A stretch of 19,776 nucleotides of DNA from 2-01-FULL-49-22 sp036507655 (GCA_036507655.1 DATCIS010000034.1:1-19776); one strand, 5' to 3'; positions 12,812 to 19,740 are shown, counted from the first letter of the stretch. Made by a program: numbers and translations. Notes: generated from the letters alone by a model not told the origin.

Positions 12812-12946
12812 TGGTAACAGATTGAGTTAGGAGATTATTTTACAACCTTTATTTCTTGCACAGCTTGTTTGCCACCGCGTACACTAGGAAATACGAGAGA
12901 CAATTTGGTGGATTTTGCTCCCATGGTGAGGTGTGGGTCTCTTTTC

Positions 12947-12952
12947 TAATAT
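12947..12952 (+). promoter_or_regulatory. Possible -10 for the ABC transporter genes
   Basis: TAATAT, with a start about 20 bases before ATG 12981. No good -35 and only a poor SD (GGCGGA) are present. Confidence 0.3.
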
Positions 12953-12980
12953 TAAAAAAATCGGTAATTGGCGGAAAATT

Positions 12981-13859
12981 ATGGCTCTGATTGGGCTGCG
13001 CGAAGTATCAAAAATTTACGGTTTCGGCGAAGCCTCCACTTTGGCCTTGGACGAGGTGGATTTGGTCGTTGAAAAAGGCGAATTCGTGGCGGTCATGGGC
13101 CCTAGCGGCAGCGGCAAAACCACTTTGCTTAACATTATCGGACTGCTGGATAGGCCAACTCACGGCAGCTATTTACTTGATAACAGACCGGTGGCACGTC
13201 TACGACAGACACGACAAGCCAAATTGCGCCGCGATCGAATCGGCTTCGTTTTTCAATCTTATAACCTCATACAGCGCCTAAATGTTCTTGATAACGTTGC
13301 GCTGCCTCTAGCATACAAAGGCATGACGCCCGTCAAACGCTGGCGGGCGGCTAGTGACATGCTAGAGCGTATTAGTATGCGCGACCGAGAGTATTTCCTG
13401 CCACGCCACCTTTCTTCCGGCCAAGCTCAACGGGCTGCCATCGCCCGTGCCCTAATCAACAAACCGAGCATCATTATTGCCGATGAGCCGACCGGTAATC
13501 TAGATAGTTTTGACAGCAAGGTGGTTATGGAGCTATTCGCCGATATTCACCGCCAAGGCAACACGATTCTACTAGTGACCCATAATCCGGAACTAACTAG
13601 GTACGCCAACCGAGTGATTTATATGTCCGATGGCATGATTGTCGGCGATGAGCGGACAGCCATTGGCTCGCTGGCTAGAGGCGCTAGACGTATTTACTTC
13701 AGTCGCTACCGTCGTACGGCGGAGGATATAACTGCCGGTGTGTCAGCTCTAATGCACGACGTACCTGGCAAAGAAATTACTGATAAACCCAAACGCCGCA
13801 CGCCGGCAAAACGCAAAAAGACCGCCCGCAGGTCTCGAAGAAAGGTACTATCCCGCTAA
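12981..13859 (+). CDS. ABC transporter ATPase, MacB/LolD type, with basic C-terminal tail
   Basis: A 292-aa ATP-binding subunit. Walker A GPSGSGKTT is at residues 40-48. It has a Q-loop (FVFQSYNLI), an ABC signature LSSGQAQRAAIARAL (Ser for the first Gly of LSGGQ), Walker B IIIADEPTGNLD, and the H-loop LLVTHN. This is the MacB/LolD/FtsE class that pairs with FtsX-fold permeases. Residues beyond about 225 are unusual: a linker and then a strongly basic end (KPKRRTPAKRKKTARRSRRK), absent in ordinary MacB ATPases, which may contact membrane lipid or nucleic acid. A GTG at 12933 in frame would add 16 residues; family alignment (MALIGLREVSKIYG) favours 12981. The stop overlaps the permease start (TAATG), so the two are translationally coupled. 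Confidence 0.94.
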   Translation: MALIGLREVSKIYGFGEASTLALDEVDLVVEKGEFVAVMGPSGSGKTTLLNIIGLLDRPTHGSYLLDNRPVARLRQTRQAKLRRDRIGFVFQSYNLIQRLNVLDNVALPLAYKGMTPVKRWRAASDMLERISMRDREYFLPRHLSSGQAQRAAIARALINKPSIIIADEPTGNLDSFDSKVVMELFADIHRQGNTILLVTHNPELTRYANRVIYMSDGMIVGDERTAIGSLARGARRIYFSRYRRTAEDITAGVSALMHDVPGKEITDKPKRRTPAKRKKTARRSRRKVLSR

Positions 13860-15082
13860 TGTTCTCAGGCAATGTTAAGGCAGCCATAAATAGTCTGCGC
13901 AGCTCCAAATGGCGCTCGTTGCTAACCATGACAGGCGTTATCATTGGCATAACACTAGTTGTGACCACTGTCAGTCTTGGAGAAGGCCTGAAACGCCAAG
14001 TGGTTGGCCAAATGAACCAGCTCGGTAGTGACGTATTGACTATTCGTTCCGGCAAACTCGTTTCTCGTGACAGCCGCGGCAAGGTCACCGGCGTCAATGT
14101 GTTGGCCTTTTTAGACTCAAGTACCTTGACAGCCAAAGACGTGTCGGCACTCAAAAATGTAGATTCGGTTAAGGCTGTAACACCGTTAGCGTTTGTCACC
14201 AGCAGCGTATCGAGCAGTTCGGGTCAGCTCGACAATGCTTATGTTATGGGTACGAGCAGCGCTCTGCCAGAGCTTTTACATCAAAAAGTGGCCTACGGCG
14301 ATTTCTTTACCAATGAGGCCGGGAATCAAAAATTCGCTGTTGTTGGCACCAGTATTGCCCACAAGCTATACGACGAGCTAAACCCAACCGGGCGCTCGAT
14401 CTCGATTGCCGGTGAGGATTACATAATTAGAGGAGTTTTGGAGCCGAGCAATGGCGGGCTTCTATCTATCGGGCAGACTGATTTTAATTCAGCTGTTCTC
14501 GTTCCGTTCGAGCAGGCCGCGAGTTTGACTGAAGGCACCAACATCGTACAGATTCTGCTCAAAAGCAAAAGTTCGGACACCGATGCAGCGATACGTGATG
14601 TTCGCCGAACCCTACTGGCCACACACCGGGGTCATGAAGACTTCAGTGTCCTAAAACAAGAGGAGCTGCTTGGCGTCGTCAACAATGTAGTAAATAAAAT
14701 GACTGGGTTCGTGTCGGCGCTGGCAGCCATCAGCTTATTAATTGGCGGGATTGGCATTATGGATATAATGCTGGCCTCTGTGAGCGAGCGGGGGCGCGAG
14801 ATAGGTATCAGAAAAGCCATCGGCGCCACCAATCGCCAAATCCTTAATCAATTTATTGTTGAAGGACTGGCATTGACTGTCGGTGGTGGGTTGATCGGCG
14901 TGATTATCTCATTGCTCATCTTCTTGGGTTTGCGACTTTATACCAACTTAAACCCGGTAATTACTGTACCGATTATGCTCATGGCCGTCTTTGTGGCAAT
15001 TGTAGTTGGAGTTATCTTTAGCATAGCACCGGCTCTCAAAGCTGCTCGCAAAGACCCCATCCAAGCATTGCGCGGTGACTAA
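13859..15082 (+). CDS. ABC transporter permease, MacB/FtsX family
   Basis: A 407-aa membrane subunit partnering the ATPase. TM1 is near residues 21-43 (LLTMTGVIIGITLVVTTVSLGEGL), followed by an external MacB-type domain (about 50-275), then three C-terminal TMs. Between them is the conserved SVSERGREIGIRKAIGATNRQI coupling segment, and the protein ends in APALKAARKDPIQALR. This architecture is used for mechanotransmission: exporting peptides or drugs, or driving envelope processes. No MacA-like adaptor is adjacent and the organism is probably monoderm, so the substrate is unknown. Start ATG 13859 overlaps the ATPase stop. Its own stop lies in the loop and 3' arm of the hairpin at 15062-15096. 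Confidence 0.94.
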   Translation: MFSGNVKAAINSLRSSKWRSLLTMTGVIIGITLVVTTVSLGEGLKRQVVGQMNQLGSDVLTIRSGKLVSRDSRGKVTGVNVLAFLDSSTLTAKDVSALKNVDSVKAVTPLAFVTSSVSSSSGQLDNAYVMGTSSALPELLHQKVAYGDFFTNEAGNQKFAVVGTSIAHKLYDELNPTGRSISIAGEDYIIRGVLEPSNGGLLSIGQTDFNSAVLVPFEQAASLTEGTNIVQILLKSKSSDTDAAIRDVRRTLLATHRGHEDFSVLKQEELLGVVNNVVNKMTGFVSALAAISLLIGGIGIMDIMLASVSERGREIGIRKAIGATNRQILNQFIVEGLALTVGGGLIGVIISLLIFLGLRLYTNLNPVITVPIMLMAVFVAIVVGVIFSIAPALKAARKDPIQALRGD

Positions 15083-15096
15083 CCGCGCAATGCTTG
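15062..15096 (+). terminator. Terminator hairpin overlapping the permease stop codon
   Basis: CAAGCATTGCGCGGT (15062-15076) and ACCGCGCAATGCTTG (15082-15096) form a perfect 15-bp stem with loop GACTA. The TAA stop (15080-15082) is in the loop and first stem base, so the last codons encode the 5' arm. No T-run follows. Confidence 0.65.
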
Positions 15097-15097
15097 A

Positions 15098-15120
15098 ACC
15101 CTGAGCGTAGTCGAATGGGT
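15098..15120. repeat. Dispersed palindromic repeat copy
   Basis: ACCCTGAGCGTAGTCGAATGGGT, the same family as 6054-6072. Confidence 0.6.
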
Positions 15121-15140
15121 CCAAGCCCGGGACAGTTAAA

Positions 15141-15180
15141 TACTTACCTAGTCAAGTAATTTACCCTTGCTCAAGCGAGG
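15141..15180. repeat. Palindrome and hairpin in the permease-isomerase gap
   Basis: TACTTACCTAGTCAAGTA (15141-15158) is a gapped palindrome. CCTTGCT-CA-AGCGAGG (15165-15180) is a 7-bp stem with one G-U pair on the plus strand. Confidence 0.4.
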
Positions 15181-15181
15181 T

Positions 15182-15376
15182 CTTAACTTTCCCGAACTCC
15201 GGCGAAGCTTACCTGAGCAAACACGCCAAAGCTACAACTAATAGGCCGAGGACGTGTCGAGTGACTCCGCAAAAGACAGTGAAGAGCGAGACCGACCCTT
15301 TACGGGTCGTTCCGCAGGCTGTTGTAGTCTTTGGCAAGTGGTCGCGTCAAGTGAGCGAGCGTTCGGGAAAGTTAGG
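15182..15376. ncRNA. Putative ~195-nt rod-like structured RNA
   Basis: The ends pair over a long distance: TAACTTTCCCGAAC (15184-15197) with GTTCGGGAAAGTTA (15361-15374). Inside, GCTTAC (15207-15212) pairs with GTGAGC (15351-15356). GCCAAAGCTACAAC (15225-15238) pairs with GTTGTAG-T-CTTTGGC (15321-15335), 14 bp with one bulge. At the tip CGACCC (15293-15298) pairs with GGGTCG (15304-15309). Successive coaxial stems with internal loops give a rod reminiscent of 6S RNA, but no family motif is certain. The strand is undetermined, and the 3' end on the plus strand overlaps the isomerase stop codon. No open frame of note is present. Confidence 0.45.
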
Positions 15377-16409
15377 TACCGAGCTCCCTTTTGAATTTGT
15401 CGTTTAGTTCGACAGGAGTTGGATTAATGTTATTCAATAGTGCCAGATAAATACTGACGAAATCGCCGAAATTGACAGCCCAGAGTAGTTGCTCCAGTAA
15501 TGTACTGCCCTGCACATCTATTACGTTCGGTGCGGGCCGCAGACCCGATAGTAAACGCTCGCCTACCGCAAAGCGTTTCTGTACCCGAGGATGCTCCAGA
15601 CTACTTCGAAGCTCAATAATTTCGTAGGGTTTTTGGGTTGGATAGCTCCAACCCATCAGTTCATTATGGTTAGACTCTGGTATCTCATTCCACCAGGCCA
15701 AATTCTTGGCATTTTCGTTGAAGTTAATCTTCCATTTATAAGCCGCCGGTGCCATCAGCGGCCCCGCGTATATGACTGGCGCCTTGCCGGCCAGTTCCAG
15801 CGCCAATTTTTTAGCTGGATTCTGAGCTGTTGGTACAGTCGGCAGCCAAACGTTAGTAGCAAATTGTAAAAATTTGGCGACTGGCTTTATTGAATCTGCA
15901 GCTTGCGCCTGAGCTGATAAATTTGCGGCTTCTAATATGACGGCAAGGGCCTTGAGACTGGCTAACAAAGCGTAGCGCGGCTGTCCGCAATCCGGCAATT
16001 GTAGATATGAATAATTTCTCTGGATGGCGATTTCCTGTAGCTTACCGCCCTTCGAGATTGCGACAATTCGCGCTCCTTTTTTTTCGGCTTCGGCGAGGGC
16101 TGATAGTGTTTCTTCAGTATTCCCTGAATAACTTGATGTTATAAACAACGTCTTGGCAGATACATACTCTGGTATCTGGTACTGTCTAGTGACTTCAAAC
16201 GGTACTTTGCAACCCGGCCAGCTTTTGGCAAATAGTGCCGCTAGCGCCGAGCCACCCATGCCGGCGTAAACTACGTTTTGGATATCTGTAACCTGCAATC
16301 TGTCACCTGTCACCTCAAACCTATGTTCAAGTTGCTGCCACTGTTTTTCGGCTATTCCCAGCGCGTCCTGCCCATCACGCTGATGGATGTACTTGAGATC
16401 ATCTAGCAT
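15372..16409 (-). CDS. Bifunctional phosphoglucose/phosphomannose isomerase (SIS family)
   Basis: A 345-aa enzyme interconverting glucose-6-P or mannose-6-P with fructose-6-P. The SIS sugar-phosphate site is seen as GMGGSA (50-55) and SSYSGNTEET (92-101). The C-terminal bact-PGI_C part contains the catalytic-type ENAKN, PESNHNELMGW and the ending PVELNDKFKREL. The length is typical of the archaeal/CPR bifunctional type rather than the 550-aa classic PGI. Residues 29-42 (RFEVTGDRLQVTD) are encoded by a 7-bp tandem array inserted between the first helix and first strand. The ATG at 16409 follows TAAACT plus 6 bases and has no SD. Confidence 0.92.
   Translation of the reverse strand: MLDDLKYIHQRDGQDALGIAEKQWQQLEHRFEVTGDRLQVTDIQNVVYAGMGGSALAALFAKSWPGCKVPFEVTRQYQIPEYVSAKTLFITSSYSGNTEETLSALAEAEKKGARIVAISKGGKLQEIAIQRNYSYLQLPDCGQPRYALLASLKALAVILEAANLSAQAQAADSIKPVAKFLQFATNVWLPTVPTAQNPAKKLALELAGKAPVIYAGPLMAPAAYKWKINFNENAKNLAWWNEIPESNHNELMGWSYPTQKPYEIIELRSSLEHPRVQKRFAVGERLLSGLRPAPNVIDVQGSTLLEQLLWAVNFGDFVSIYLALLNNINPTPVELNDKFKRELGT
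16284..16325. repeat. Degenerate 7-bp tandem array inside the isomerase gene
   Basis: Six units on the plus strand: ATCTGTA, ACCTGCA, ATCTGTC, ACCTGTC, ACCTCAA, ACCTATG; consensus AYCTGTM. The 42 bases equal 14 codons, so the frame is preserved. Confidence 0.7.
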
Positions 16410-16421
16410 AAGGCTAGTTTA
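16410..16421 (-). promoter_or_regulatory. Leaderless-type -10 of the isomerase gene
   Basis: Minus strand TAAACT (16421-16416), 6 bases AGCCTT, then ATG. It closely resembles the kinase-gene start (TAAAAT AGCCGC ATG). Confidence 0.45.
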
Positions 16422-16449
16422 TAGTTTTTAGCTGGCAGTTTCTAGTAAG
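16415..16449. repeat. Degenerate 7-bp tandem array (5 units)
   Basis: TAGTTTA, TAGTTTT, TAGCTGG, CAGTTTC, TAGTAAG, directly upstream of the isomerase start and overlapping its -10 box. Same TAG-led unit as 4643-4677. Confidence 0.65.
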
Positions 16450-16463
16450 CACAAAGTGCTCAA

Positions 16464-16493
16464 TTGTTGCTTTATAAGCATTTGCGCTATACT
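16464..16493 (+). promoter_or_regulatory. Promoter of the 183-aa proline-rich gene
   Basis: TTGTTG (16464-16469), an 18-base spacer, TATACT (16488-16493). Start near 16500, giving a leader of about 31 bases with the G-rich SD GAGGGTGGG before ATG 16532. Confidence 0.5.
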
Positions 16494-16531
16494 GGACTCA
16501 GTAAATAACCATTAAAACTAATGAGGGTGGG

Positions 16532-17083
16532 ATGTTCGGCTCAAACGACAAAGACCAACCAGACAATATACAACCAACTAATTATCCGGGTGCACCGCCG
16601 GTGCCGATGGCCACTCCGCCGGGCGAACCATTAGTAATGCCGCCTCCAGACCCCGTAATTGCCCCGACTGCCCCGCCACTTAATGATTCAATGACACCGC
16701 TATCTGCCGAGCCGCCACTTCCTCCCGTGCCAGAAACGCCGACGATTATTAGCAACTCACCTAAGAAAAAAGATGCAGATGTCCCAGCCACAGCTCCAGC
16801 GCCTACCGTGCCAGTGAACGCTGACGAAGATGAGCTGATAGACATCAAGCAGCAAGCTTTACACAGCTTGGCGCCGCTGGTTAACCAATTAGAGCAAACT
16901 CCGGAAGAGAAATTCAAGACCACCATGATGCTTATTCAGGCTTCTGACAACGCTGCTCTAATCAAAGACGCCCACGACGCGGCCAACGCCATTACAGATG
17001 AAAAAAACCGCGCCCAGGCCCTACTCGACGTAGTCAACGAAATAAACTACTTCACCCAACACCATAATTCAGAACAAAATTGA
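16532..17083 (+). CDS. Proline-rich protein with helical C-terminal domain, unknown function
   Basis: A 183-aa protein I do not recognise. Residues 1-90 are a low-complexity Pro/Ala/Thr/Val region with PP-rich repeats (PPVPMATPPGEPLVMPPPDP), clearly disordered. Residues about 95-183 are acidic and helical (DEDELIDIKQQALHSLAPLVNQLEQTPEEKF, then IKDAHDAANAITDEKNRAQALLDVVNEINYF). There is no signal peptide or TM segment, so it is probably cytoplasmic or a scaffold. It has its own promoter and a long SD. The TGA stop is one base from the stop of the convergent gene at 17085, again with no terminator between. Confidence 0.75.
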   Translation: MFGSNDKDQPDNIQPTNYPGAPPVPMATPPGEPLVMPPPDPVIAPTAPPLNDSMTPLSAEPPLPPVPETPTIISNSPKKKDADVPATAPAPTVPVNADEDELIDIKQQALHSLAPLVNQLEQTPEEKFKTTMMLIQASDNAALIKDAHDAANAITDEKNRAQALLDVVNEINYFTQHHNSEQN

Positions 17084-17084
17084 C

Positions 17085-17531
17085 CTAGTTTATTGCTCTT
17101 CGTAGCTGATAAATGTAATGCAACCCGGCGGCTGTTAAGGTGGCTGTTACAAAAATGGCGACGACTTCCCCAGGACCAGTATTAGCGATTTGGCTGCCTT
17201 GGGTGCTTGGGCTTGGCGTTGGTGTAGGCGAAGGCTGGCTAGGGGGCTCTTGAGATGATGTACCAGATTGACCGCCGGTTGCGGCCGGAGTTTCAGTTGC
17301 TCTGTTGGAAGTTGGGGTAGTTACCTTAGCCGGTTCATTATTGCGTACTTGGTTATAAACCCAGCGACCACCAAGCACTACTCCGGCAGCCACAATCAGG
17401 GCGATGACCATATAAATCAAGAGCATCATCCATTGCCTACCCTCGCCGCGAGTTGGCGTCTGCGTAATTATGGGCGGCGGTGTTTCCGGCGGCTTGGTCC
17501 TTGGCGATTCCTTGCCTGCTTCGTCAGCCAT
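17085..17531 (-). CDS. Proline-rich surface protein with NTGPG-type C-terminal anchor
   Basis: A 148-aa protein. Residues 1-32 are charged and Pro-rich, 34-55 form a TM helix, and 62-112 are a Pro/Ser/Thr-rich spacer (SQPSPTPTPSPST). The C-terminus is IANTGPG (115-121), a second TM (123-141) and the basic tail QLRRAIN. The motif-TM-basic tail order is that of a sortase signal, with IANTG in place of LPXTG. Two TMs with an extended external loop is the alternative. No sortase gene is in this window. Leader: TATAAT at 17563-17558 and SD GAGGGG (17545-17540), inside a hairpin at 17540-17574. Confidence 0.75.
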   Translation of the reverse strand: MADEAGKESPRTKPPETPPPIITQTPTRGEGRQWMMLLIYMVIALIVAAGVVLGGRWVYNQVRNNEPAKVTTPTSNRATETPAATGGQSGTSSQEPPSQPSPTPTPSPSTQGSQIANTGPGEVVAIFVTATLTAAGLHYIYQLRRAIN

Positions 17532-17539
17532 AAAATAAA

Positions 17540-17574
17540 CCCCTCTTGGTTATATTTATTATAACATCGAGGGG
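17540..17574 (-). promoter_or_regulatory. Hairpin holding promoter and SD of the NTGPG gene
   Basis: CCCCTC (17540-17545) pairs with GAGGGG (17569-17574), and inside it GTTATA-TTTAT-TATAAC (17549-17565) is a perfect 6-5-6 inverted repeat. On the minus strand it is followed by TTTATTTT, so it also looks like a terminator for groEL. The TATAAT -10 lies in the inner repeat and the SD in the 3' arm. Confidence 0.5.
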
Positions 17575-17609
17575 CAGTTTTGAAAAATTTGTTTGTTTTT
17601 ACATCATAT

Positions 17610-17677
17610 CCCCCGCACTAAATCTTGATGCTCCGCAATCCGATTACCGACTGCTCCGCTCAGGATTTAAAGCGGGG
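17610..17677. repeat. Long imperfect hairpin downstream of groEL
   Basis: CCCCGC (17611-17616) pairs with GCGGGG (17672-17677), and TAAATC (17619-17624) with GATTTA (17664-17669), separated by a 2x2 internal loop. The apex repeats CTCCGC twice and carries CCGATTACCG. It lies 17 bases past the groEL stop. No T-run follows the stem on the minus strand. Confidence 0.45.
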
Positions 17678-17693
17678 CAGGCATGCCGCAGTT

Positions 17694-19331
17694 CTACATA
17701 CCCATACCCGACATGTCGGGTGGGGGTGTTGGAGGGGTTTTTTCAGGCACGTCGGCTACCAGTGCTCCCATTGTCATGGCTGTTCCGGCAATCGAAACGG
17801 CGTTTTGGATGGCTCCTTTAACAACACGCGTTGGGTCAATAATGCCGGCTTCTTTCATAGTCACCATTTGATCCGGTTCGTTGACATTGAAACCTATACC
17901 CTTTTTGGTTTCTATCACTTTTGAAAGCTTTTCTTCGGCATTGAGTCCAGCGTTGGTCATTAGCTGTTTGAATGGCTCAAGCAAGGAGTTTTTCAGCAGC
18001 AATTTACCGGCGTCTTCGGAAGATGCGCCTTCGGCTTTGATTGTCTTGGAGAGGTCAATTAAAGTAACTCCACCGCCAGGTACTACGCCCTCTTCGAGGG
18101 CTGACTTAACGGAGGCAACGGCATCGTCAACTCGGAATTTCTTTTCTTCAATCTCGGTCTCGGTAGCACCGCCAACTTTAATGACGGCTACTTTGCCCTG
18201 CAGGGCGGCCCGGCGTTTTTCCAGGTTTTCTTTGTCGTACTCACTGGTCGCGGCGTCCGCCTGCTGGTTGATTTGGGTGATTCTAGCCTGCACCGCGGTG
18301 GCCGGGCCAGCGCCTTCAATAATAGTTGTCTCGTCTTTGGTGGCTATGACTTTTCGAGCTGAGCCCAGAACAGAAAGGTCGGCGTTCTCAAATGTCATCC
18401 CCCGTTCTTCGGAAATCACTTCCCCGCCGGTTAGAATGGCAATGTCTTCCAATATTTCTTTACGGCGATCGCCGAAGGCCGGGGCCTTAACGGCCACGGT
18501 ATTAAACACACCCTTCAGTCGGTTGAGAATCAAGGTCCCTAGAGCTTCTCCCTCGACGTCTTCGGCAATCAAAACCAAGTCTTTTTTGCCGGCATTGGCC
18601 AGCTTTTCCAGCATCGGCAGGAAGTCTTGAATCGAGCTGATTTTAGTATCGGTTATCAAAATAGCCGGTTTGTCATAAACGGCTTCCATTCGCGCGGTGT
18701 CAGTTACCATGTAAGGACTGACATAGCCGCGGTCCATGGTGAAGCCCTCTACTACTTCGCTTTCCATGGTAAGGCCCTGGCCTTCCTCGACAGTCACCAC
18801 GCCGTCTTTGCCAACTTTTTCCATAACATCGGCAATTAAATTGCCGATTTGCTCGTCGCCAGCACTAATGGTGGCTACTTCGGCCACACGGCTTTTCTTG
18901 CTGCCAATATCTTCGCTCAATCCACCAAGCTTAGTAATTACATCGTGAGCGGCTTTTTCCAAACCCTTGCGAAGTAGCATCGGGTTGTGCCCGGCGGCTA
19001 TCAGTTTGTTGGCTTCGTTGAGGATGTGATATGTCAAAATGGTAACAGTGGTAGTTCCGTCGCCGGCGACATCATTCATCTTGTTGGCGGCTTCTTTAAT
19101 CAGCTCAGCTCCGACTTTGTAACCTAAAGTTTCGTCGTCTTTATCTTCCAGTTCAACACCTTTGGCTACGGCCACGCCGTCGTGAGTGACAGTTGGGTTA
19201 CCATAGCTTTTGCTGATAATTACGTTACGGCCTTTGGGCCCCATGGTGGTGCGTACGGCGTTGTATAAAATTTCGGCGCCGCTTAAAATCCGGCGGCGGG
19301 CGTCTTCATCATAAAAAACTTTCTTAGCCAT
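17694..19331 (-). CDS. groEL: Chaperonin GroEL (Hsp60)
   Basis: A 545-aa group I chaperonin subunit forming the ATP-driven folding chamber in the cytoplasm. It has the phosphate loop TMGPKGRNV, the ATP site DVAGDGTTTVT, an apical domain with ERGMTFENADL, and EEGVVPGGGVTL near the nucleotide pocket (VDDAVASVKSALEEG). The usual GGM-rich tail is replaced by a short Pro-rich stretch and MSGMGM (PPTPPPDMSGMGM). The SD AGGAGG is 6 bases before ATG 19331, and groES ends 10 bases upstream, so they form one heat-shock operon. Confidence 0.98.
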   Translation of the reverse strand: MAKKVFYDEDARRRILSGAEILYNAVRTTMGPKGRNVIISKSYGNPTVTHDGVAVAKGVELEDKDDETLGYKVGAELIKEAANKMNDVAGDGTTTVTILTYHILNEANKLIAAGHNPMLLRKGLEKAAHDVITKLGGLSEDIGSKKSRVAEVATISAGDEQIGNLIADVMEKVGKDGVVTVEEGQGLTMESEVVEGFTMDRGYVSPYMVTDTARMEAVYDKPAILITDTKISSIQDFLPMLEKLANAGKKDLVLIAEDVEGEALGTLILNRLKGVFNTVAVKAPAFGDRRKEILEDIAILTGGEVISEERGMTFENADLSVLGSARKVIATKDETTIIEGAGPATAVQARITQINQQADAATSEYDKENLEKRRAALQGKVAVIKVGGATETEIEEKKFRVDDAVASVKSALEEGVVPGGGVTLIDLSKTIKAEGASSEDAGKLLLKNSLLEPFKQLMTNAGLNAEEKLSKVIETKKGIGFNVNEPDQMVTMKEAGIIDPTRVVKGAIQNAVSIAGTAMTMGALVADVPEKTPPTPPPDMSGMGM

Positions 19332-19341
19332 CTACTTCCTC

Positions 19342-19608
19342 CTATTTAACGGTTGCCAGAATATCTTCTTCTTTGACCAGGACGTATTCTTTATCGTCCA
19401 ACTTAACTTCGGTAGTGCTGTAGCTTTTGTAAACTATGCGGTCACCGGCTTTGACGCTTTTAACGTCTTTGCCGACCTTTAAAACTTTGGCTACTTTGGG
19501 CTTCTCGGCCGCTTTGTCGGGCAAATAGAGGCCGGAAGCGGTTTTGGTCGCGGCTTCTTCCTGCTCGGCAACGACCCAATCGGCTAACGGCTGTAATTTA
19601 GTCGCCAT
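19342..19608 (-). CDS. groES: Co-chaperonin GroES (Hsp10)
   Basis: An 88-aa lid subunit for GroEL. It has LQPLADWVVAEQEEAATKTASGLYLPD, with the mobile loop ending in the hydrophobic GLYLP that docks onto GroEL, then VGKDVKSVKAGDRIVYKSYSTTEVKLDDKEYVLVKEEDILAT, the usual beta-barrel end. It is slightly shorter than typical (about 95) and uses DWVV where most have DRVLV. A strong SD (AAGGAGGT) precedes ATG 19608. Expression is under a CIRCE operator. Confidence 0.97.
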   Translation of the reverse strand: MATKLQPLADWVVAEQEEAATKTASGLYLPDKAAEKPKVAKVLKVGKDVKSVKAGDRIVYKSYSTTEVKLDDKEYVLVKEEDILATVK

Positions 19609-19627
19609 GTGCGAACCTCCTTAGAAT

Positions 19628-19654
19628 CTAGCACTCAATGTAGCAGAGTGCCAA
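19628..19654 (-). promoter_or_regulatory. CIRCE operator (HrcA site)
   Basis: CTAGCACTC-N9-GAGTGCCAA matches the CIRCE consensus TTAGCACTC-N9-GAGTGCTAA with two end mismatches. The groES -10 lies partly in the spacer, so HrcA bound here would block RNA polymerase; heat release is the known mechanism. Confidence 0.92.
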
Positions 19655-19665
19655 AAATCTTGCAA
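19637..19665 (-). promoter_or_regulatory. groESL promoter
   Basis: Minus strand TTGCAA (19665-19660), 17-base spacer, TACATT (19642-19637). This is one of the few promoters here with both -35 and -10 boxes. Confidence 0.75.
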
Positions 19666-19685
19666 GCATTATTGAAATTTTTACA

Positions 19686-19711
19686 AACAAAAAAATCCGC
19701 CACGGGCGGAT
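19686..19711 (-). terminator. Intrinsic terminator for a gene to the right of the window
   Basis: ATCCGCC (19695-19701), ACG, GGCGGAT (19705-19711); on the minus strand the stem is followed by a run of T's. It should end a minus-strand transcript entering from beyond 19776 and shields groESL. Confidence 0.8.
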
Positions 19712-19740
19712 GTGAGAAAAACTTCGGCAACAGTACGGAT

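Noticed and set aside
12835..12924. A 29-codon minus-strand frame (MGAKSTKLSLVFPSV...) ahead of the ABC genes
   Set aside because: Too short to be significant, with no SD or well-placed -10. It could be a leader peptide or remnant but cannot be supported.
15225..15260. A fragment of 23S rRNA
   Set aside because: Only about 17 bases resemble the 23S 3' end, and the flanking bases do not continue the rRNA sequence. The helix pairing explains them better.
17081..17083. Recoded UGA (glycine), as in some CPR phyla
   Set aside because: TGA ends the 183-aa gene and others at sensible positions, and conserved genes contain no in-frame TGA.
17881..18630. A 249-codon open frame on the plus strand
   Set aside because: It lies wholly antisense to groEL, has Ser/Arg/Leu-rich low-quality composition and is a typical mirror of a GC-containing conserved gene.
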